From assembly GCF_900163795.1 (NCBI RefSeq), contig NZ_FWFD01000005.1, positions 1-64,000 on the forward strand: a stretch of DNA of 64,000 nt, in the 5' to 3' direction. Every line of letters starts with the position of its first letter. Positions within the stretch are counted from its first letter, which is position 1. This document shows, piece by piece, positions 42,208 through 52,461 of this stretch. The notes below the pieces were generated by a model that was given only the letters and a program-made list of their open reading frames with translations, did not search any database and was not told the origin of the DNA. The translations under genes were made by a program, and so were the position numbers. Source of the stretch: Vagococcus fluvialis bH819 (GTDB lineage: Bacteria > Bacillota > Bacilli > Lactobacillales > Vagococcaceae).

Positions 42208-42522
42208 TTACTTTTCAGTATTTGTTTTTACCTTTTTTTTACGAACTTTCATCGAAATTTCAACAACACCAGTGGTTCTGATGATACTTAAATCATCCTT
42301 ATCAATACCTCGATCTAAAATTTCCTCTAAAACATAATCCACTTCAAATTCTTTTACTTCTCTTGATTTATTCACAATCACTACTTCAATATGAGTATCT
42401 GCAATACTGTGAACGACTAATGTTTTTCCCATTGAGTAAACTTTAACATACGTTGCATCTGTATTTTCTAATTGTTTTGAAACCAGAGTTCCGTAGCTGT
42501 TAGTCACGTCGATTAATTTCAT
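42208..42522 (-). CDS. DUF1827 family protein
   Basis: A 104-residue cytoplasmic protein, MKLIDVTNSYGTLVSKQLENTDATYVKVYSMG..., matching the DUF1827 family of enterococci and relatives. Function unknown. Alternating strands and helices suggest a compact alpha/beta fold, and the Lys-rich tail (VRKKKVKTNTEK) may bind nucleic acid. I start at ATG 42522 because AGAGGTG lies 8 bases upstream; the longer GTG start overlaps that site. It lies 208 bases downstream of clpE on the same strand. Confidence 0.8.
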   Translation of the reverse strand: MKLIDVTNSYGTLVSKQLENTDATYVKVYSMGKTLVVHSIADTHIEVVIVNKSREVKEFEVDYVLEEILDRGIDKDDLSIIRTTGVVEISMKVRKKKVKTNTEK

Positions 42523-42730
42523 ACTGATCACCTCTGTCTGTTATTGAACTACTTTTATAATATGTATTCATTATAACACTAATTAAAAAATAAATCAGAT
42601 TAAAAGTATGACTTGTTTCCATTATTATCAGCAGTGTTAAAACTTGGTTATGAGATTAAGAAACTTGAATTCATGAAACTTAACTATTCAAATCTTTGAT
42701 GGTAAGGCTGCCGCTTACAAGACGGAAAAA

Positions 42731-44908
42731 TTATTTAGCTTTAACAACAATTTTTTCATTTTCAAGAATGGCGATTAAATTTTTATTTGCGGGGTGTTCC
42801 AAGTAATAATCAGCTATTTCATCTTCAATATGTTCTTGAATAACACGTCTAAGTGGTCTTGCCCCCATTTTAGGATCGTAACCAAGATCAACTAATTTTT
42901 CGTTGACTTCTTTAGTTGTTTCTAATTTAATTCCTTGATCTTTCATCAAATCATTGACTTCATCTAACATGAGAGCAACGATTGAAAGTAAATTCTCTTT
43001 ACTTAGTGGTTGGAATTCTACGATACCATCAAAACGATTTAAGAATTCTGGTTTAAAGAAATTGTTTAATTGTCCTAAAACAGATTGAGTTGTTCCATCC
43101 TTTGTTGCTCCAAAGCCAACGTTAGCTTCGATAGCACCTGTTCCAGCGTTACTAGTCATGATGATTAAAGTATCTTTAAAACTGATGGTTCGACCCTTAG
43201 AATCAGTTAATCGACCATCTTCAAGGATTTGTAGGAACATATGTAAAACATCAGGGTGCGCTTTTTCAATCTCATCTAAAAGAATTAAACTATAAGGATT
43301 CCTTCTCACAATTTCAGTTAATTGACCTGCTTCTTCATAGCCAACATAACCAGGAGGAGAACCAATTAATTTAGCGATGCTATGTTTTTCCATATATTCA
43401 CTCATATCGAACCTAATCATATTTTCTTTATGCCCAAACAGCTCAAAAGCAAGTTGTTTGCCAAGTTCTGTTTTTCCAACACCAGTAGGACCAACAAATA
43501 AAAATGAGCCAATTGGTCGATTTTTTTTATTTAAACCAATTCGATTACGTTTAATGGCACGTGAAACTTTATCGATAGCTTCAACTTGACCAATAACATG
43601 TTTTTTTAAATCTTTGTCTAAGTTTCTCATTTGAGTTTGCTCTTTTTCTTTGAGATCACCAACAGGTATTCCAGTCATTAATTCGACAACTTCTTCCATA
43701 TCTTTTAGAGTGACAGTTGGAATATCTTCATCAGCAATTTGTTTTTCTTTTAAATCAGTTAATTTTTTGATTTGATCTCGGTAGTACGCAGCTTTTTCAA
43801 AATCTTCATCTTTTGAAGCAAGTTTTTTTTGCTTTTCAGCATCTTTTAAACGTTGTTCTAAGACTTTAGGATCGATAAATTGGATAGTTAGGTTTTTCTT
43901 AGAACCAGTTTCATCTAATAAATCAATAGCTTTATCTGGTAGTTGGCGATCCTGAATAAAACGACTAGATAGTTTTACAGCCCCTGTAATAGCTTCGTCT
44001 GTATAGGTAACATGATGGAAATCTTCGTATCGTTTTTGAATTCCTTTTAAAATAACAATAGTTTCTTCTTCAGAAGGTTCATTAACACGAACGGGTTGCA
44101 TACGTCGCTCAAGTGCGGCATCTTTTTCAATAATCCGATATTCATTGAGGGTAGTGGCACCAACCATTTGTAATTCACCACGGGCAAGTGCAGGTTTTAA
44201 GATATTACCAGCATCCATATTTCCATCACCGACTGACCCTGCGCCTACAATTTCATGAACTTCATCGATAAAGAGGATTGTAGAAGGGTCCTCTTTGAGT
44301 TCTTGAATTAGTTTTTGCATTCGTTCTTCAAATTGACCTCTAATTCCTGTTCCTTGAACTAAAGAAGCAACGTCTAGGCGGATAATTTCTTTTTCGAGTA
44401 ATTTTTGTGGGACCGCTGATTCAACAATTTTAAGTGCTAAACCTTCAACAACCGCTGTTTTACCTACGCCAGGTTCACCAGTTAAGACGGGATTATTTTT
44501 CGTTCTTCTATTTAATATTTCAATCACACGTGTAATTTCCTCATCACGGCCAATAACAGGGTCGATTTTTCCATCTCTAGCAGCTTGAGTTATATTTTCA
44601 CCAAACTCTTGTAAGATTGAACCATTTCCTTGATTAGGTGGATTAGGTGGTCCCGTATGTCCTGACTGTGTTTTGGGTGATTTATCTTGTGATTGTTGGT
44701 AGTTTTGTTCAGCTAATTGACGGAATAAATCATTAAGTGAGCCAAAACCATAAGGATCTTGCGTCATTTTTTCACGATGTGCTAAATCTTCTTGTTGTTT
44801 AATTTCTCTGTAACAATTTTGACATAAGTCAATTTGTTTTTTTTGACCTTGAACATTAGTATATAAATGAATGGTAGCGTCATTTGCTTGGCAATTTTGA
44901 CAAAGCAT
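42731..44908 (-). CDS. clpE: ATP-dependent Clp protease ATPase subunit ClpE
   Basis: A 725-residue HSP100 unfoldase that feeds substrates to ClpP. The N-terminal zinc finger has paired CxxC motifs (LCQNC at 2-6, LCQNC near 28-32), diagnostic for ClpE. Two AAA+ domains have Walker [11 protein letters not shown] and [10 protein letters not shown], and Walker B FIDEVHE and [15 protein letters not shown]-type coiled coil lies between them ([24 protein letters not shown]). A ClpP-docking loop is expected near the second domain. The promoter carries a CtsR box, so heat-shock control is expected. ClpE is absent from many bacteria but usual in Lactobacillales. Confidence 0.97.
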   Translation of the reverse strand: MLCQNCQANDATIHLYTNVQGQKKQIDLCQNCYREIKQQEDLAHREKMTQDPYGFGSLNDLFRQLAEQNYQQSQDKSPKTQSGHTGPPNPPNQGNGSILQEFGENITQAARDGKIDPVIGRDEEITRVIEILNRRTKNNPVLTGEPGVGKTAVVEGLALKIVESAVPQKLLEKEIIRLDVASLVQGTGIRGQFEERMQKLIQELKEDPSTILFIDEVHEIVGAGSVGDGNMDAGNILKPALARGELQMVGATTLNEYRIIEKDAALERRMQPVRVNEPSEEETIVILKGIQKRYEDFHHVTYTDEAITGAVKLSSRFIQDRQLPDKAIDLLDETGSKKNLTIQFIDPKVLEQRLKDAEKQKKLASKDEDFEKAAYYRDQIKKLTDLKEKQIADEDIPTVTLKDMEEVVELMTGIPVGDLKEKEQTQMRNLDKDLKKHVIGQVEAIDKVSRAIKRNRIGLNKKNRPIGSFLFVGPTGVGKTELGKQLAFELFGHKENMIRFDMSEYMEKHSIAKLIGSPPGYVGYEEAGQLTEIVRRNPYSLILLDEIEKAHPDVLHMFLQILEDGRLTDSKGRTISFKDTLIIMTSNAGTGAIEANVGFGATKDGTTQSVLGQLNNFFKPEFLNRFDGIVEFQPLSKENLLSIVALMLDEVNDLMKDQGIKLETTKEVNEKLVDLGYDPKMGARPLRRVIQEHIEDEIADYYLEHPANKNLIAILENEKIVVKAK

Positions 44909-44950
44909 TTCATCACTCTCCTAACTTGATAAATAAAGTCAAAAATCTGA

Positions 44951-45004
44951 TTGACCTTTTTTGACCTTTAAGTAATTATAACTTATTTACTTACTTTTTA
45001 TCAA
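44951..45004 (-). promoter_or_regulatory. Promoter and CtsR operator of clpE
   Basis: On the minus strand: -35 TTGATA (45004-44999), 18-base spacer, -10 TATAAT (44980-44975), then the tandem heptad GGTCAAAAAAGGTCAA (44966-44951). This matches the CtsR box, a direct repeat of (A/G)GTCAAA spaced by three bases, placed at the transcription start. A further half-site AGTCAAA lies at 44937-44943 on the plus strand. CtsR repression released by heat is well established for clp genes. Confidence 0.9.
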
Positions 45005-45033
45005 GAGATTGAACTTCTGAAGGTGAGGTGATT

Positions 45034-45062
45034 TTGAATAGAAGAAGAAATTAAGCTATAAT
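45034..45062 (+). promoter_or_regulatory. Promoter of the 62-residue protein gene
   Basis: -35 TTGAAT (45034-45039), 17-base spacer, perfect -10 TATAAT (45057-45062), divergent from the clpE promoter. Confidence 0.75.
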
Positions 45063-45119
45063 TATTTAACAAAAGAGTGAATACCTAAAACGAATGGAAG
45101 TAGGTGAATATCAATTATT

Positions 45120-45308
45120 ATGGAAGAAAAAAATTATATTGATTTAATAGAAAATTTACTTACAGAAAAGATTGAAGAGATTTACGTAGAAAAAGAAGAT
45201 TTCTTTTTATTTAGAGATGCTTGGCTAAACCATCCAGAAAAAGATAAAATTATAGGAGAAGCAATTTTAGGAGGCAAGGTTATTTACAGAAAAGAAAGCG
45301 AAAAATAA
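45120..45308 (+). CDS. Small acidic protein of unknown function
   Basis: A 62-residue protein beginning MEEKNYIDLIENLLTEKIEE, with mixed helix and a final strand GGKVIYRKESEK. No membrane segment and no family recognised. It has a good promoter, and AGGTGAA lies 13 bases before the ATG, which is somewhat far. Codon usage looks ordinary for the region. It lies between clpE and ptsH, both transcribed from other promoters, so it is monocistronic. Confidence 0.6.
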   Translation: MEEKNYIDLIENLLTEKIEEIYVEKEDFFLFRDAWLNHPEKDKIIGEAILGGKVIYRKESEK

Positions 45309-45350
45309 TTTAGAGCTTTCAAGTTCAGATAATAACTTGAATGAAAAAAG

Positions 45351-45379
45351 TTGTCACAGTTAGTAAAACATGGTATTCT
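45351..45379 (+). promoter_or_regulatory. Promoter of ptsHI
   Basis: -35 TTGTCA (45351-45356), 17-base spacer, -10 TATTCT (45374-45379) with an extended TG-G. The leader of about 90 bases has no recognised regulatory motif. Confidence 0.75.
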
Positions 45380-45473
45380 TTATCATTGAAAGGGTTATAA
45401 AATTTTAGTGAATCGCTATCATTTTATAATCTAAAAAAACACATTTCAGATAATTGAAGGAGAATGATTAATT

Positions 45474-45740
45474 ATGGAAAAAAAAGAATTTCACGTAGTA
45501 GCAGACACAGGTATCCACGCACGTCCAGCAACTTTATTGGTACAAACTGCAAGTAAATTCAGTTCAGATATTAACTTAGAATATAAAGGCAAATCAGTTA
45601 ACTTGAAATCAATCATGGGCGTTATGTCTTTAGGCGTTGGTCAAGGTGCTGACGTAACTATTTCTGCTGAAGGTGCTGACGAAGTAGAAGCAATCGCAGC
45701 AATCGAAGAAACAATGAAAAAAGAAGGTTTATCAGAATAA
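45474..45740 (+). CDS. ptsH: Phosphocarrier protein HPr
   Basis: The 88-residue phosphotransferase carrier passes phosphate from Enzyme I to sugar-specific EIIA proteins. His15 ([10 protein letters not shown]) is the site phosphorylated by Enzyme I, and Ser46 ([12 protein letters not shown]) is the site used by HPr kinase for CcpA-dependent catabolite repression. Standard length. AAGGAGAA precedes the ATG. The stop overlaps the ptsI start by one base (TAATG), giving coupled translation. Confidence 0.98.
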   Translation: MEKKEFHVVADTGIHARPATLLVQTASKFSSDINLEYKGKSVNLKSIMGVMSLGVGQGADVTISAEGADEVEAIAAIEETMKKEGLSE

Positions 45741-47464
45741 TGACTAAACAATTAAAAGGTATTGCCGTTAGTGATGGCATTGCGGTTGCAAAAGCTTATC
45801 TTTTAGTTGAGCCAGACTTATCATTTGAGAAAAAATCAACTGATAATGTCGATCAAGAAATTGCTCGTCTTTCTGATGCATTGAAACAATCAACAACTGA
45901 GTTACAAGCAATTCGTAACAAAGCTGTTAAAAGTTTAGGTGAAGAAGAAGCACAAGTATTTGATGCTCATTTGATGGTCCTTTCAGATCCAGAATTAGTT
46001 GGAGCTATTGAAGGTAACATCAAAGATAACCAAGTCAACGCAGAGTCAGCACTTAAAGAAGTAACAGATATGTTTGTTGGTATGTTTGAAGGTATGGTAG
46101 ATAATCCATATATGCAAGAACGTGCTGCAGATATTAAAGATGTAATGAAACGTGTGATGAGTCATTTAGTAGGCGTTAAGTTGCCAGACTTATCAATGAT
46201 TGACGAAAAAGTTATCATTGTTGCTGAAGATTTAACACCAAGTGATACTGCTCAGTTAGATCGTAATTTTGTTCAAGCCTTTGTTACTAACATTGGTGGA
46301 CGTACCTCTCACTCAGCTATCATGGCTCGTTCATTAGAAATCCCAGCAGTAGTTGGAACTAAAGACATTACAGAAGCTGTCTCAGAAGGCGATATGTTAG
46401 CCTTAGATGGTAGTGAAGGTATTGTTACAGTTAACCCAACAACTGAAGAAGTAGCTGAATTTGAAGCAAAAGCAAAAGCTTTCGCAGATCTTAAAGCTGA
46501 ATGGGATAAATTAAAAAATGCTCAAACTGTAACGGCTGATGGTAAACATTTTGAATTAGCTGGAAATATTGGTACACCTAAAGATTTAGAAGGTGTTAAT
46601 GGACATGGTGGCGAAGCTGTTGGTTTATACCGTACAGAATTCCTATACATGGACTCACCAGATTTCCCTAGTGAAGATGATCAATTTGAAGCTTACAAAT
46701 CAGTTTTAGAAGGTATGAATGGTAAACCAGTTGTGGTTCGTACAATGGATATTGGTGGAGACAAAGAGTTACCATACTTGAAGTTCCCTGAAGAAATGAA
46801 CCCATTCTTAGGTTACCGCGCAATTCGTATCTGTCTAGCAGAAGACGAAATGTTCCGTACTCAGTTGCGTGCTCTTTTACGTGCCTCAACTCATGGTAAC
46901 TTGCGTATTATGTTCCCAATGATTGCTACATTACAAGAATTCCGTGATGCAAAAGCAATGTTGTTGGAAGAAAAAGCTAAATTAGTTGCTGATGGTGTGG
47001 AAGTATCTGATGATATCCAAGTGGGTATCATGATTGAAATCCCAGCAGCAGCAGTAATCGCTGATCGTTTCGCTAAAGAAGTTGATTTCTTCAGTATCGG
47101 AACAAATGACTTAATTCAATACACAATGGCAGCAGACCGTATGAACGAACGCGTGTCTTACCTATATCAACCATATAACCCTGCAATCTTACGTTTAATT
47201 AAAAACGTGGTTGACTCAGCTCATGCTGAAGGCAAATGGGCTGGTATGTGTGGTGAGATGGCCGGCGATCAAACAGCTGTTCCATTATTAGTTGGTTTAG
47301 GTTTAGACGAATTTTCAATGAGTGCAACTAGTATTTTACGTACTAGAAGCTTAATGAAACGTTTAGACTCAACTAAAATGGCTGAATTAGCTAACAAAGC
47401 AATCACTGAATGTGATACAGCTGAAGAAGTTGTGGCTTTAGTTAATGAATATACAGCAGAATAA
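45740..47464 (+). CDS. ptsI: Phosphoenolpyruvate-protein phosphotransferase (Enzyme I)
   Basis: A 574-residue Enzyme I that takes phosphate from PEP and gives it to HPr. The N-terminal HPr-binding helical domain is followed by the phospho-His motif [21 protein letters not shown] (His191). The PEP-binding barrel has [63 protein letters not shown] and GMCGEMAGD. Complete. Translationally coupled to ptsH, with a strong terminator after it. Confidence 0.98.
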   Translation: MTKQLKGIAVSDGIAVAKAYLLVEPDLSFEKKSTDNVDQEIARLSDALKQSTTELQAIRNKAVKSLGEEEAQVFDAHLMVLSDPELVGAIEGNIKDNQVNAESALKEVTDMFVGMFEGMVDNPYMQERAADIKDVMKRVMSHLVGVKLPDLSMIDEKVIIVAEDLTPSDTAQLDRNFVQAFVTNIGGRTSHSAIMARSLEIPAVVGTKDITEAVSEGDMLALDGSEGIVTVNPTTEEVAEFEAKAKAFADLKAEWDKLKNAQTVTADGKHFELAGNIGTPKDLEGVNGHGGEAVGLYRTEFLYMDSPDFPSEDDQFEAYKSVLEGMNGKPVVVRTMDIGGDKELPYLKFPEEMNPFLGYRAIRICLAEDEMFRTQLRALLRASTHGNLRIMFPMIATLQEFRDAKAMLLEEKAKLVADGVEVSDDIQVGIMIEIPAAAVIADRFAKEVDFFSIGTNDLIQYTMAADRMNERVSYLYQPYNPAILRLIKNVVDSAHAEGKWAGMCGEMAGDQTAVPLLVGLGLDEFSMSATSILRTRSLMKRLDSTKMAELANKAITECDTAEEVVALVNEYTAE

Positions 47465-47530
47465 GGGTGGAAGAAAGGTCGTTCAATCTAAGTGATTGAT
47501 GCTACTTTTGTAATACCTTTGTTAAAATAC

Positions 47531-47576
47531 AGGCTTGTGAGGGAAGTTTTTAAACTTTCCTCACAAGCCTTTTTTA
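47531..47576 (+). terminator. Terminator of ptsHI
   Basis: A 19-bp perfect stem (47531-47549 with 47552-47570; AGGCTTGTGAGGGAAGTTT), then TTTTT. Confidence 0.95.
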
Positions 47577-47677
47577 TTCTTCGTAAAAAATCATTGTTTT
47601 TTGTAATAAATTTATGATTATTACTCAAAACATGTTAAAATGATTGGTGGTTTCTTTTTTTAGCATTTTTTTGAATA

Positions 47678-47686
47678 TGCTATAAT
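47678..47686 (+). promoter_or_regulatory. Extended -10 promoter of the glycolipid operon
   Basis: TG-C-TATAAT (47678-47686) with only a weak -35. It precedes the TTG start at 47764, which has AGGGAG about 8 bases upstream. Confidence 0.65.
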
Positions 47687-47763
47687 AAAAAGACAAACTA
47701 GGACTGTGGTAGGATGTTTTGGCATTCGTTATTCAGTATAGTAATCAATAGGGAGTGAATTAA

Positions 47764-48786
47764 TTGCTGAAGATTAATATGTTTTCTTCTGCTGACAAGG
47801 TAAAGGGGCAGGGCGTCGGAAGTGCCTACAAAGAATTAATAAAAATGTTAACTAAAACATTCCCTGAAGAATTTGACATTAAGATAAATAAATATACAAA
47901 ATCAGATATCGCTCATTATCATACAGTGGATCCTTTATTTTTTATGTCCACTTTTTTTAAGAAAAGAAGAGGCGTAAGAATTGGCTACGTTCATTTTTTA
48001 CCAGAAACATTAGAAGGTAGTATCGCTATTTTTTCACCTTTTCAAAAAATATTTGATCGTTATTTGATCTCATTTTATAAACGGATGGATCAATTAGTTG
48101 TTGTGAATCCTTCTTTTATTCCAAAATTAGAAATGGCTGGAATCAAGACGGATAAGGTAACTTATATTCCAAATTTTGTGTCTTCAGAAGACTTTTATGA
48201 AATGACAACAGAAGAAAAAAAACAATGGCGAAGTGAATTAGACTATCAAAAAGATGATTTTCTTATTTTAGGTGCAGGTCAAATTCAGCAACGTAAAGGT
48301 TTAGATGATTTTATAAAATTAGCAATGGATAATCCTGATATTCAGTTTGTTTGGGCTGGAGGGTTTTCGTTTGGTAAAATCACAGATGGTTATGATCGTT
48401 ATAAGAAAGTATATGATAATCCGCCCAAAAATTTGAAATTCACAGGGATTATTGACCGAGATGAGTTAGTTAAATATTATAATATTGCGGATATTTTTTT
48501 ATTGCCTTCGTATAACGAGTTATTTCCTATGTGTATTTTAGAGGCTTTTAATTGTGGAACCCCTGTGATGCTTCGTGATTTAGACTTGTATCATGCGATT
48601 ATTGAAAATCAGTATATTGATACAAAAAATGTGGCTGAGATGCAGAAGTCTTTAACAGAATTAAAAAATAAACCAGAGATGTTACAAGAGTATAAAGAAA
48701 AATCCAAAGAGTCTGCTAAATATTACTCAGAAGAGAATGTAGCTAAAATTTGGTACGATTACTATACTAGTAGTATAAAAAAATAA
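47764..48786 (+). CDS. bgsA: Glycolipid glycosyltransferase, BgsA/CpoA/LafB-like
   Basis: A 340-residue GT4-type enzyme. It starts LKINMFSSADKVKGQGVGSAYKELIKML, the typical opening of the second glycolipid transferase of enterococci, listeriae and pneumococci. Donor-site motifs in the C-terminal half are GAGQIQQRKGLDDFIKLA and FLLPSYNELFPMCILEAFNCGTPVMLRDLDLY. It is expected to add the second hexose to monoglucosyl-diacylglycerol, making the lipoteichoic acid anchor. The TTG start is kept because the family N-terminus begins there. It lies 16 bases before the bgsB-like gene start. Assignment of order in the pathway relies on known pairs. Confidence 0.85.
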   Translation: MLKINMFSSADKVKGQGVGSAYKELIKMLTKTFPEEFDIKINKYTKSDIAHYHTVDPLFFMSTFFKKRRGVRIGYVHFLPETLEGSIAIFSPFQKIFDRYLISFYKRMDQLVVVNPSFIPKLEMAGIKTDKVTYIPNFVSSEDFYEMTTEEKKQWRSELDYQKDDFLILGAGQIQQRKGLDDFIKLAMDNPDIQFVWAGGFSFGKITDGYDRYKKVYDNPPKNLKFTGIIDRDELVKYYNIADIFLLPSYNELFPMCILEAFNCGTPVMLRDLDLYHAIIENQYIDTKNVAEMQKSLTELKNKPEMLQEYKEKSKESAKYYSEENVAKIWYDYYTSSIKK

Positions 48787-48802
48787 AAAGGAGGTGAGTG
48801 TT

Positions 48803-50035
48803 GTGAAGATTGGTTTTTTTACAGATACCTATTTTCCACAAGTGAGTGGAGTTTCGACTTCTATTAGAACACTAAAATTAGAATTAGAATCTCGAGGTCA
48901 TGAGGTTTATATTTTCACAACGACTGACCCCAATGTAAGAGAATTAGAACCAAGAATTATTCGCATGCCAAGTATACCCTTTATTTCTTTTAAAGAAAGA
49001 CGCCTAATTGTTCGAGGTATGCTGTATGCCTATTATGTTGCGAAGGATTTAGAGTTGGATATTATCCATACTCATACAGAATTTGGTTTAGGATTACTTG
49101 GCAAACAAGTAGCTAAGCAACTTGATATTCCTTGTGTCCATACGTATCACACGATGTATGAAGATTATCTACATTACATTGCGAACGGTAAGTTAATCCG
49201 CCCGGTTCATGTGAAACAATTTTCTAAATTATATACAGCGAGTTTATCAGGAATTATTTGTCCAAGTAAACGTGTAGTGGATAAATTAGAAGAGTATGAT
49301 ATTGATATTCCTAAATATATCATTCCAACAGGGATTGATATTTCTCAATTTACAGCTGTTTCAGAAGAAAAAAAACAAGCGATTAGAGAAAAGTACGCTA
49401 TCGATAAAAATGAGATTTTTTTACTTTCAGTTAGTCGGATTTCTTATGAGAAAAATATTCAAACAATTCTTGATGGTTTACCTGATGTGGTTGCTAAAGT
49501 ACCTCAAATTAAACTTTTAATTGTGGGGGACGGCCCTTATAAAAAAGACTTAGAGAAACAAGTAGCTAAATTAGAATTAGAAGACTATGTTATTTTTTCG
49601 GGAGAAATTCCAAATGAAGAAATCTCTCCTATTTATCAAGCAGCAGATATTTTTGTTAGTGCTTCTGATTCTGAGACTCAAGGATTAACGTACACTGAAG
49701 CAATGGCCGCTAAAACAAAAGTTGTTGCTAAAGGCAATGATTATTTGAATGATTTATTTGATGACTTAAGTTTAGGTCTAACCTATAAGGAAAATCAAGA
49801 TTTTTCATCGGCCTTAGTCGCTTATTTAAAAGAAGAACATCCGGTAAATGAAGCTCTTATTAAACGTAAGTTGTATGAAATTTCAAGTGAAGCATTTGGT
49901 GAGAGAGTGGCAGCTTTTTATGAAGAAACTAGAGCTTATTATGAACTTCTAGAAAATGATCAAAAAGATATTCCAATTAACGAACCTACCTCAGTTGACG
50001 GGTTTAAAAAAGCAGACGAGGTAACTGATGAATAG
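48803..50035 (+). CDS. bgsB: 1,2-diacylglycerol 3-glucosyltransferase, BgsB/LafA-like
   Basis: A 410-residue GT4 enzyme. MKIGFFTDTYFPQVSGVSTSIRTLKLELESRGHEVYIFT is the usual N-terminus of diacylglycerol glucosyltransferases, and the second half has SVSRISYEKNIQTILDGL and FVSASDSETQGLTYTEAMA with the EX7E-type glutamates. It would transfer glucose from UDP-glucose to diacylglycerol. GTG 48803 is chosen because AAAGGAGG ends 8 bases upstream; the longer GTG at 48794 lies inside that site. Its stop overlaps the next gene by 8 bases. Confidence 0.87.
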   Translation: MKIGFFTDTYFPQVSGVSTSIRTLKLELESRGHEVYIFTTTDPNVRELEPRIIRMPSIPFISFKERRLIVRGMLYAYYVAKDLELDIIHTHTEFGLGLLGKQVAKQLDIPCVHTYHTMYEDYLHYIANGKLIRPVHVKQFSKLYTASLSGIICPSKRVVDKLEEYDIDIPKYIIPTGIDISQFTAVSEEKKQAIREKYAIDKNEIFLLSVSRISYEKNIQTILDGLPDVVAKVPQIKLLIVGDGPYKKDLEKQVAKLELEDYVIFSGEIPNEEISPIYQAADIFVSASDSETQGLTYTEAMAAKTKVVAKGNDYLNDLFDDLSLGLTYKENQDFSSALVAYLKEEHPVNEALIKRKLYEISSEAFGERVAAFYEETRAYYELLENDQKDIPINEPTSVDGFKKADEVTDE

Positions 50036-51062
50036 GAAAAATATCATATACTTAGGATTGGCTTTTTTTCTGGGAGGAATTGTGATTTGGAATGAGCTGA
50101 GAAAGGTAACTCTTAGTGAAGTATATATGGAGATTATCACAATTAAGTGGCAATGGTTAGTAGTAGCTATCATCTGCATGTTAATGCATTGGGCAATTGA
50201 AGGGAAAATGATTCAGCTGTTTTTAAAACGAAGTAACCCAGATTTTTCTTTTAAGAATGCTTTTAGAATCCCGTTAATCGAACATTTATTTAATGCTATT
50301 ACACCTTTTTCAACTGGTGGCCAACCGGCTCAAATTTTAGCATTGGGTAAGTCCGGAGTTGATTATGGTGTTTCGGCTTCTGTATCGTTGATGAAATTTG
50401 TTATTTATCAAATTTGGATTGTTGTAAATTTTATTATGTGCATTGTCTTAGGCTTTCACTGGGTATCTGGAAATTTAGAGCGATTGTCTTACTTTATTTT
50501 GATTGGTTTCGGCATTCATTTTTTTGTGGTTTTTTGTTTGCTTATGGTGATGTTTTGGCACAGTGGGACACAAAAAATTGTTAATGGTTTTTTCAATATT
50601 TTAGAAAAATTTAAGTTGGGTCGTAAACGAGAAGAGTTACGTAAAATTATTTTAAACAAAATGGATAATTTTTATGATCATAGCCTTTACATGAAAAATG
50701 AAACTAATTTAATGATAAAAACAAGTTTATTAACAATTGGACAACTTTTAGTTTACTATATCGTACCTTATTTCGTTTTACTCGCATTAAATACAGAAGA
50801 TGTTAACATCCTGAAAGTAATTGTGTTTCACGCATTTATTATTATGATCATCTCTCTTTTTCCTATTCCAGGAGGAGCTGGTGGAGCAGAATACAGTTTC
50901 ACCTTATTATTTGGGACTTTTGTTGTTGTCAAAAGCAAGTTAGTTCTAGCTATTTTTTTATGGAGAATCGTTACCTATTACATGGGAATTCTTTTAGGTT
51001 TAGTCGCTTTAATGGTAAAACCTGATCTACCTAAAAATAAATCCGTTGAGTCTGATACTTAG
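50028..51062 (+). CDS. LafC-like membrane protein (UPF0104 / LPG synthase TM domain)
   Basis: A 344-residue protein with about eight or nine hydrophobic segments. It has the lysylphosphatidylglycerol synthase TM/UPF0104 motifs FSTGGQPAQI and FPIPGGAGGAEYSFTLLFG. It lacks the C-terminal aminoacyl-transferase domain of MprF, so it resembles the flippase-like part alone. In Listeria and enterococci the same gene follows the two glycolipid glycosyltransferases (lafC position) and is needed for normal glycolipid or lipoteichoic acid levels; lipid transport is the likely role. Overlaps bgsB by 8 bases. Confidence 0.87.
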   Translation: MNRKNIIYLGLAFFLGGIVIWNELRKVTLSEVYMEIITIKWQWLVVAIICMLMHWAIEGKMIQLFLKRSNPDFSFKNAFRIPLIEHLFNAITPFSTGGQPAQILALGKSGVDYGVSASVSLMKFVIYQIWIVVNFIMCIVLGFHWVSGNLERLSYFILIGFGIHFFVVFCLLMVMFWHSGTQKIVNGFFNILEKFKLGRKREELRKIILNKMDNFYDHSLYMKNETNLMIKTSLLTIGQLLVYYIVPYFVLLALNTEDVNILKVIVFHAFIIMIISLFPIPGGAGGAEYSFTLLFGTFVVVKSKLVLAIFLWRIVTYYMGILLGLVALMVKPDLPKNKSVESDT

Positions 51063-51091
51063 TATTAGGCTCTTTATTATTTATCAGTGAT

Positions 51092-51100
51092 TGTTATAAT
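51092..51100 (+). promoter_or_regulatory. Extended -10 promoter of the dehydrogenase gene
   Basis: TG-T-TATAAT (51092-51100), weak -35. AGAGGTGG precedes ATG 51131. Confidence 0.6.
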
Positions 51101-51130
51101 AGAAGTACTAATACAAAGAGGTGGATAAAA

Positions 51131-51997
51131 ATGAAGAAAATTGGTTTTATCGGAACTGGCGTTATGGGAGCATCAATCGTTAAGCATCTGTTAAATGCAA
51201 ATTATGAGGTCACTGTTTACAATCGTACGAAAAGCAAAACAGATTCTTTAGTTGCACTAGGAGCTAATTGGCAAGATACACCTAAAAAAGTGACAGAAGT
51301 AAGTGATGTGATTTTTAGTATGGTTGGTTTTCCTAAAGATGTTGAAGGTATTTATTACGGAGAATCAGGAATTCTTAAAGCAGATATTAAAGGAAAAATT
51401 TTGATTGATATGACAACAAGCACACCTTCTTTAGCTCAAAAAATTGCAGAAACAGCTAAAGAATTAGGAGGAGATAGTTTAGATGCTCCTGTTTCTGGTG
51501 GTGATTTAGGAGCAAAAAACGGCACTTTAACAACAATGGTTGGTGGAGATCAAGCAATTTTTAATCAAGTCGAAGCAATTCTTACTATTTTTAGTGGTAA
51601 AGTAAACCTACAAGGCGGGGCTGGTAGTGGCCAACACACTAAGATGGCTAATCAAATTATGATTGCTGGAACGATGACTGGCATGACCGAACTTCTTGTA
51701 TATGCAAAAGCGGCCAATTTAGATGTTGAAAAAGTGCTGGATACAGTTGGCGGAGGTAGCGCAGCTAACTGGTCATTAACAAATTATGCACCTAGAATTT
51801 TAAGGGAAGATTATTCGGCAGGTTTTTTTGTTAAACATTTTGTAAAAGACCTTAATATTGCATTAGAAGAAGCTGAAAAAATGAATATAAATCTACCAGC
51901 AACTAAAGAAGCTAGAAATCTTTATAATCTGTTGATAGAGCAAGGTTTTGAAAATGATGGAACACAAGCACTGATCAAACTTTGGTGGCACGAATAA
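51131..51997 (+). CDS. NAD(P)-dependent beta-hydroxyacid dehydrogenase (3-hydroxyisobutyrate dehydrogenase family)
   Basis: The 288-residue protein has the Rossmann motif GFIGTGVMGASIVKHLL, NRTKSK, the substrate site DAPVSGGDLGAKNGTLTTMVGG, and the catalytic Lys region GSGQHTKMANQIMIAG. It closes with FFVKHFVKDLNIALEEA. This is the GarR/GlxR/YkwC-type group that reduces or oxidises small beta-hydroxyacids; NRT after the fold hints at NADP preference. The substrate cannot be named. Monocistronic by spacing. Confidence 0.92.
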   Translation: MKKIGFIGTGVMGASIVKHLLNANYEVTVYNRTKSKTDSLVALGANWQDTPKKVTEVSDVIFSMVGFPKDVEGIYYGESGILKADIKGKILIDMTTSTPSLAQKIAETAKELGGDSLDAPVSGGDLGAKNGTLTTMVGGDQAIFNQVEAILTIFSGKVNLQGGAGSGQHTKMANQIMIAGTMTGMTELLVYAKAANLDVEKVLDTVGGGSAANWSLTNYAPRILREDYSAGFFVKHFVKDLNIALEEAEKMNINLPATKEARNLYNLLIEQGFENDGTQALIKLWWHE

Positions 51998-52095
51998 CTT
52001 TTTTTTAAAATAATGAAAAAAAAACAGATTTTCGATGCATGTTACCTCACTTTCTGTTACAATAAAGCAGAAGAAATTTGAAGGAGGCTAGCTCT

Positions 52096-52329
52096 ATGAA
52101 AAGTTCGCAACTAACTGCAATCTTAAAAAGATTGAGCGCAATGGTAGAGGCTGAAGACAGCGAGGTTCAAGTACGTCGTTTTGAACGTGAAGGACAAGAG
52201 CGATGCATCGTAACATTTGATAGCAGCAACGAAATGTTCGAGTTAACAGAATCAGGTTCTCAACAAGTGTATCAATTCGATGATATTGATTTAGTAGCAT
52301 TAGAAATATTTGAGTTATTACAAGATTAA
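52096..52329 (+). CDS. DUF1797/YkuJ family protein
   Basis: A 77-residue cytoplasmic protein, MKSSQLTAILKRLSAMVEAEDSEVQVRRFEREGQERCIVTF..., matching the YkuJ/DUF1797 family, small alpha/beta proteins of unknown role. ATG 52096 follows AAGGAGG (52081-52087) with an 8-base gap; an in-frame TTG at 52078 lies before that site. An extended -10 TG-T-TACAAT (52045-52053) precedes it. Confidence 0.85.
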   Translation: MKSSQLTAILKRLSAMVEAEDSEVQVRRFEREGQERCIVTFDSSNEMFELTESGSQQVYQFDDIDLVALEIFELLQD

Positions 52330-52376
52330 GAAAAATTGTAATATTGATTGAAAAAACAATCAGTTTTGCTAAAAAT

Positions 52377-52410
52377 AAAAGAGGTTGACTAAAATGTCAG
52401 TCTCTTTTTT
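52377..52410 (+). terminator. Terminator of the YkuJ-family gene
   Basis: Stem AAAAGAGGTTGAC (52377-52389) with GTCAGTCTCTTTT (52396-52408), one G-U pair, then T. Confidence 0.9.
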
Positions 52411-52461
52411 TATTAATAATTAGGTAGAAAAAAACTGATTTTATAAAGAAAAGGTGAACTT

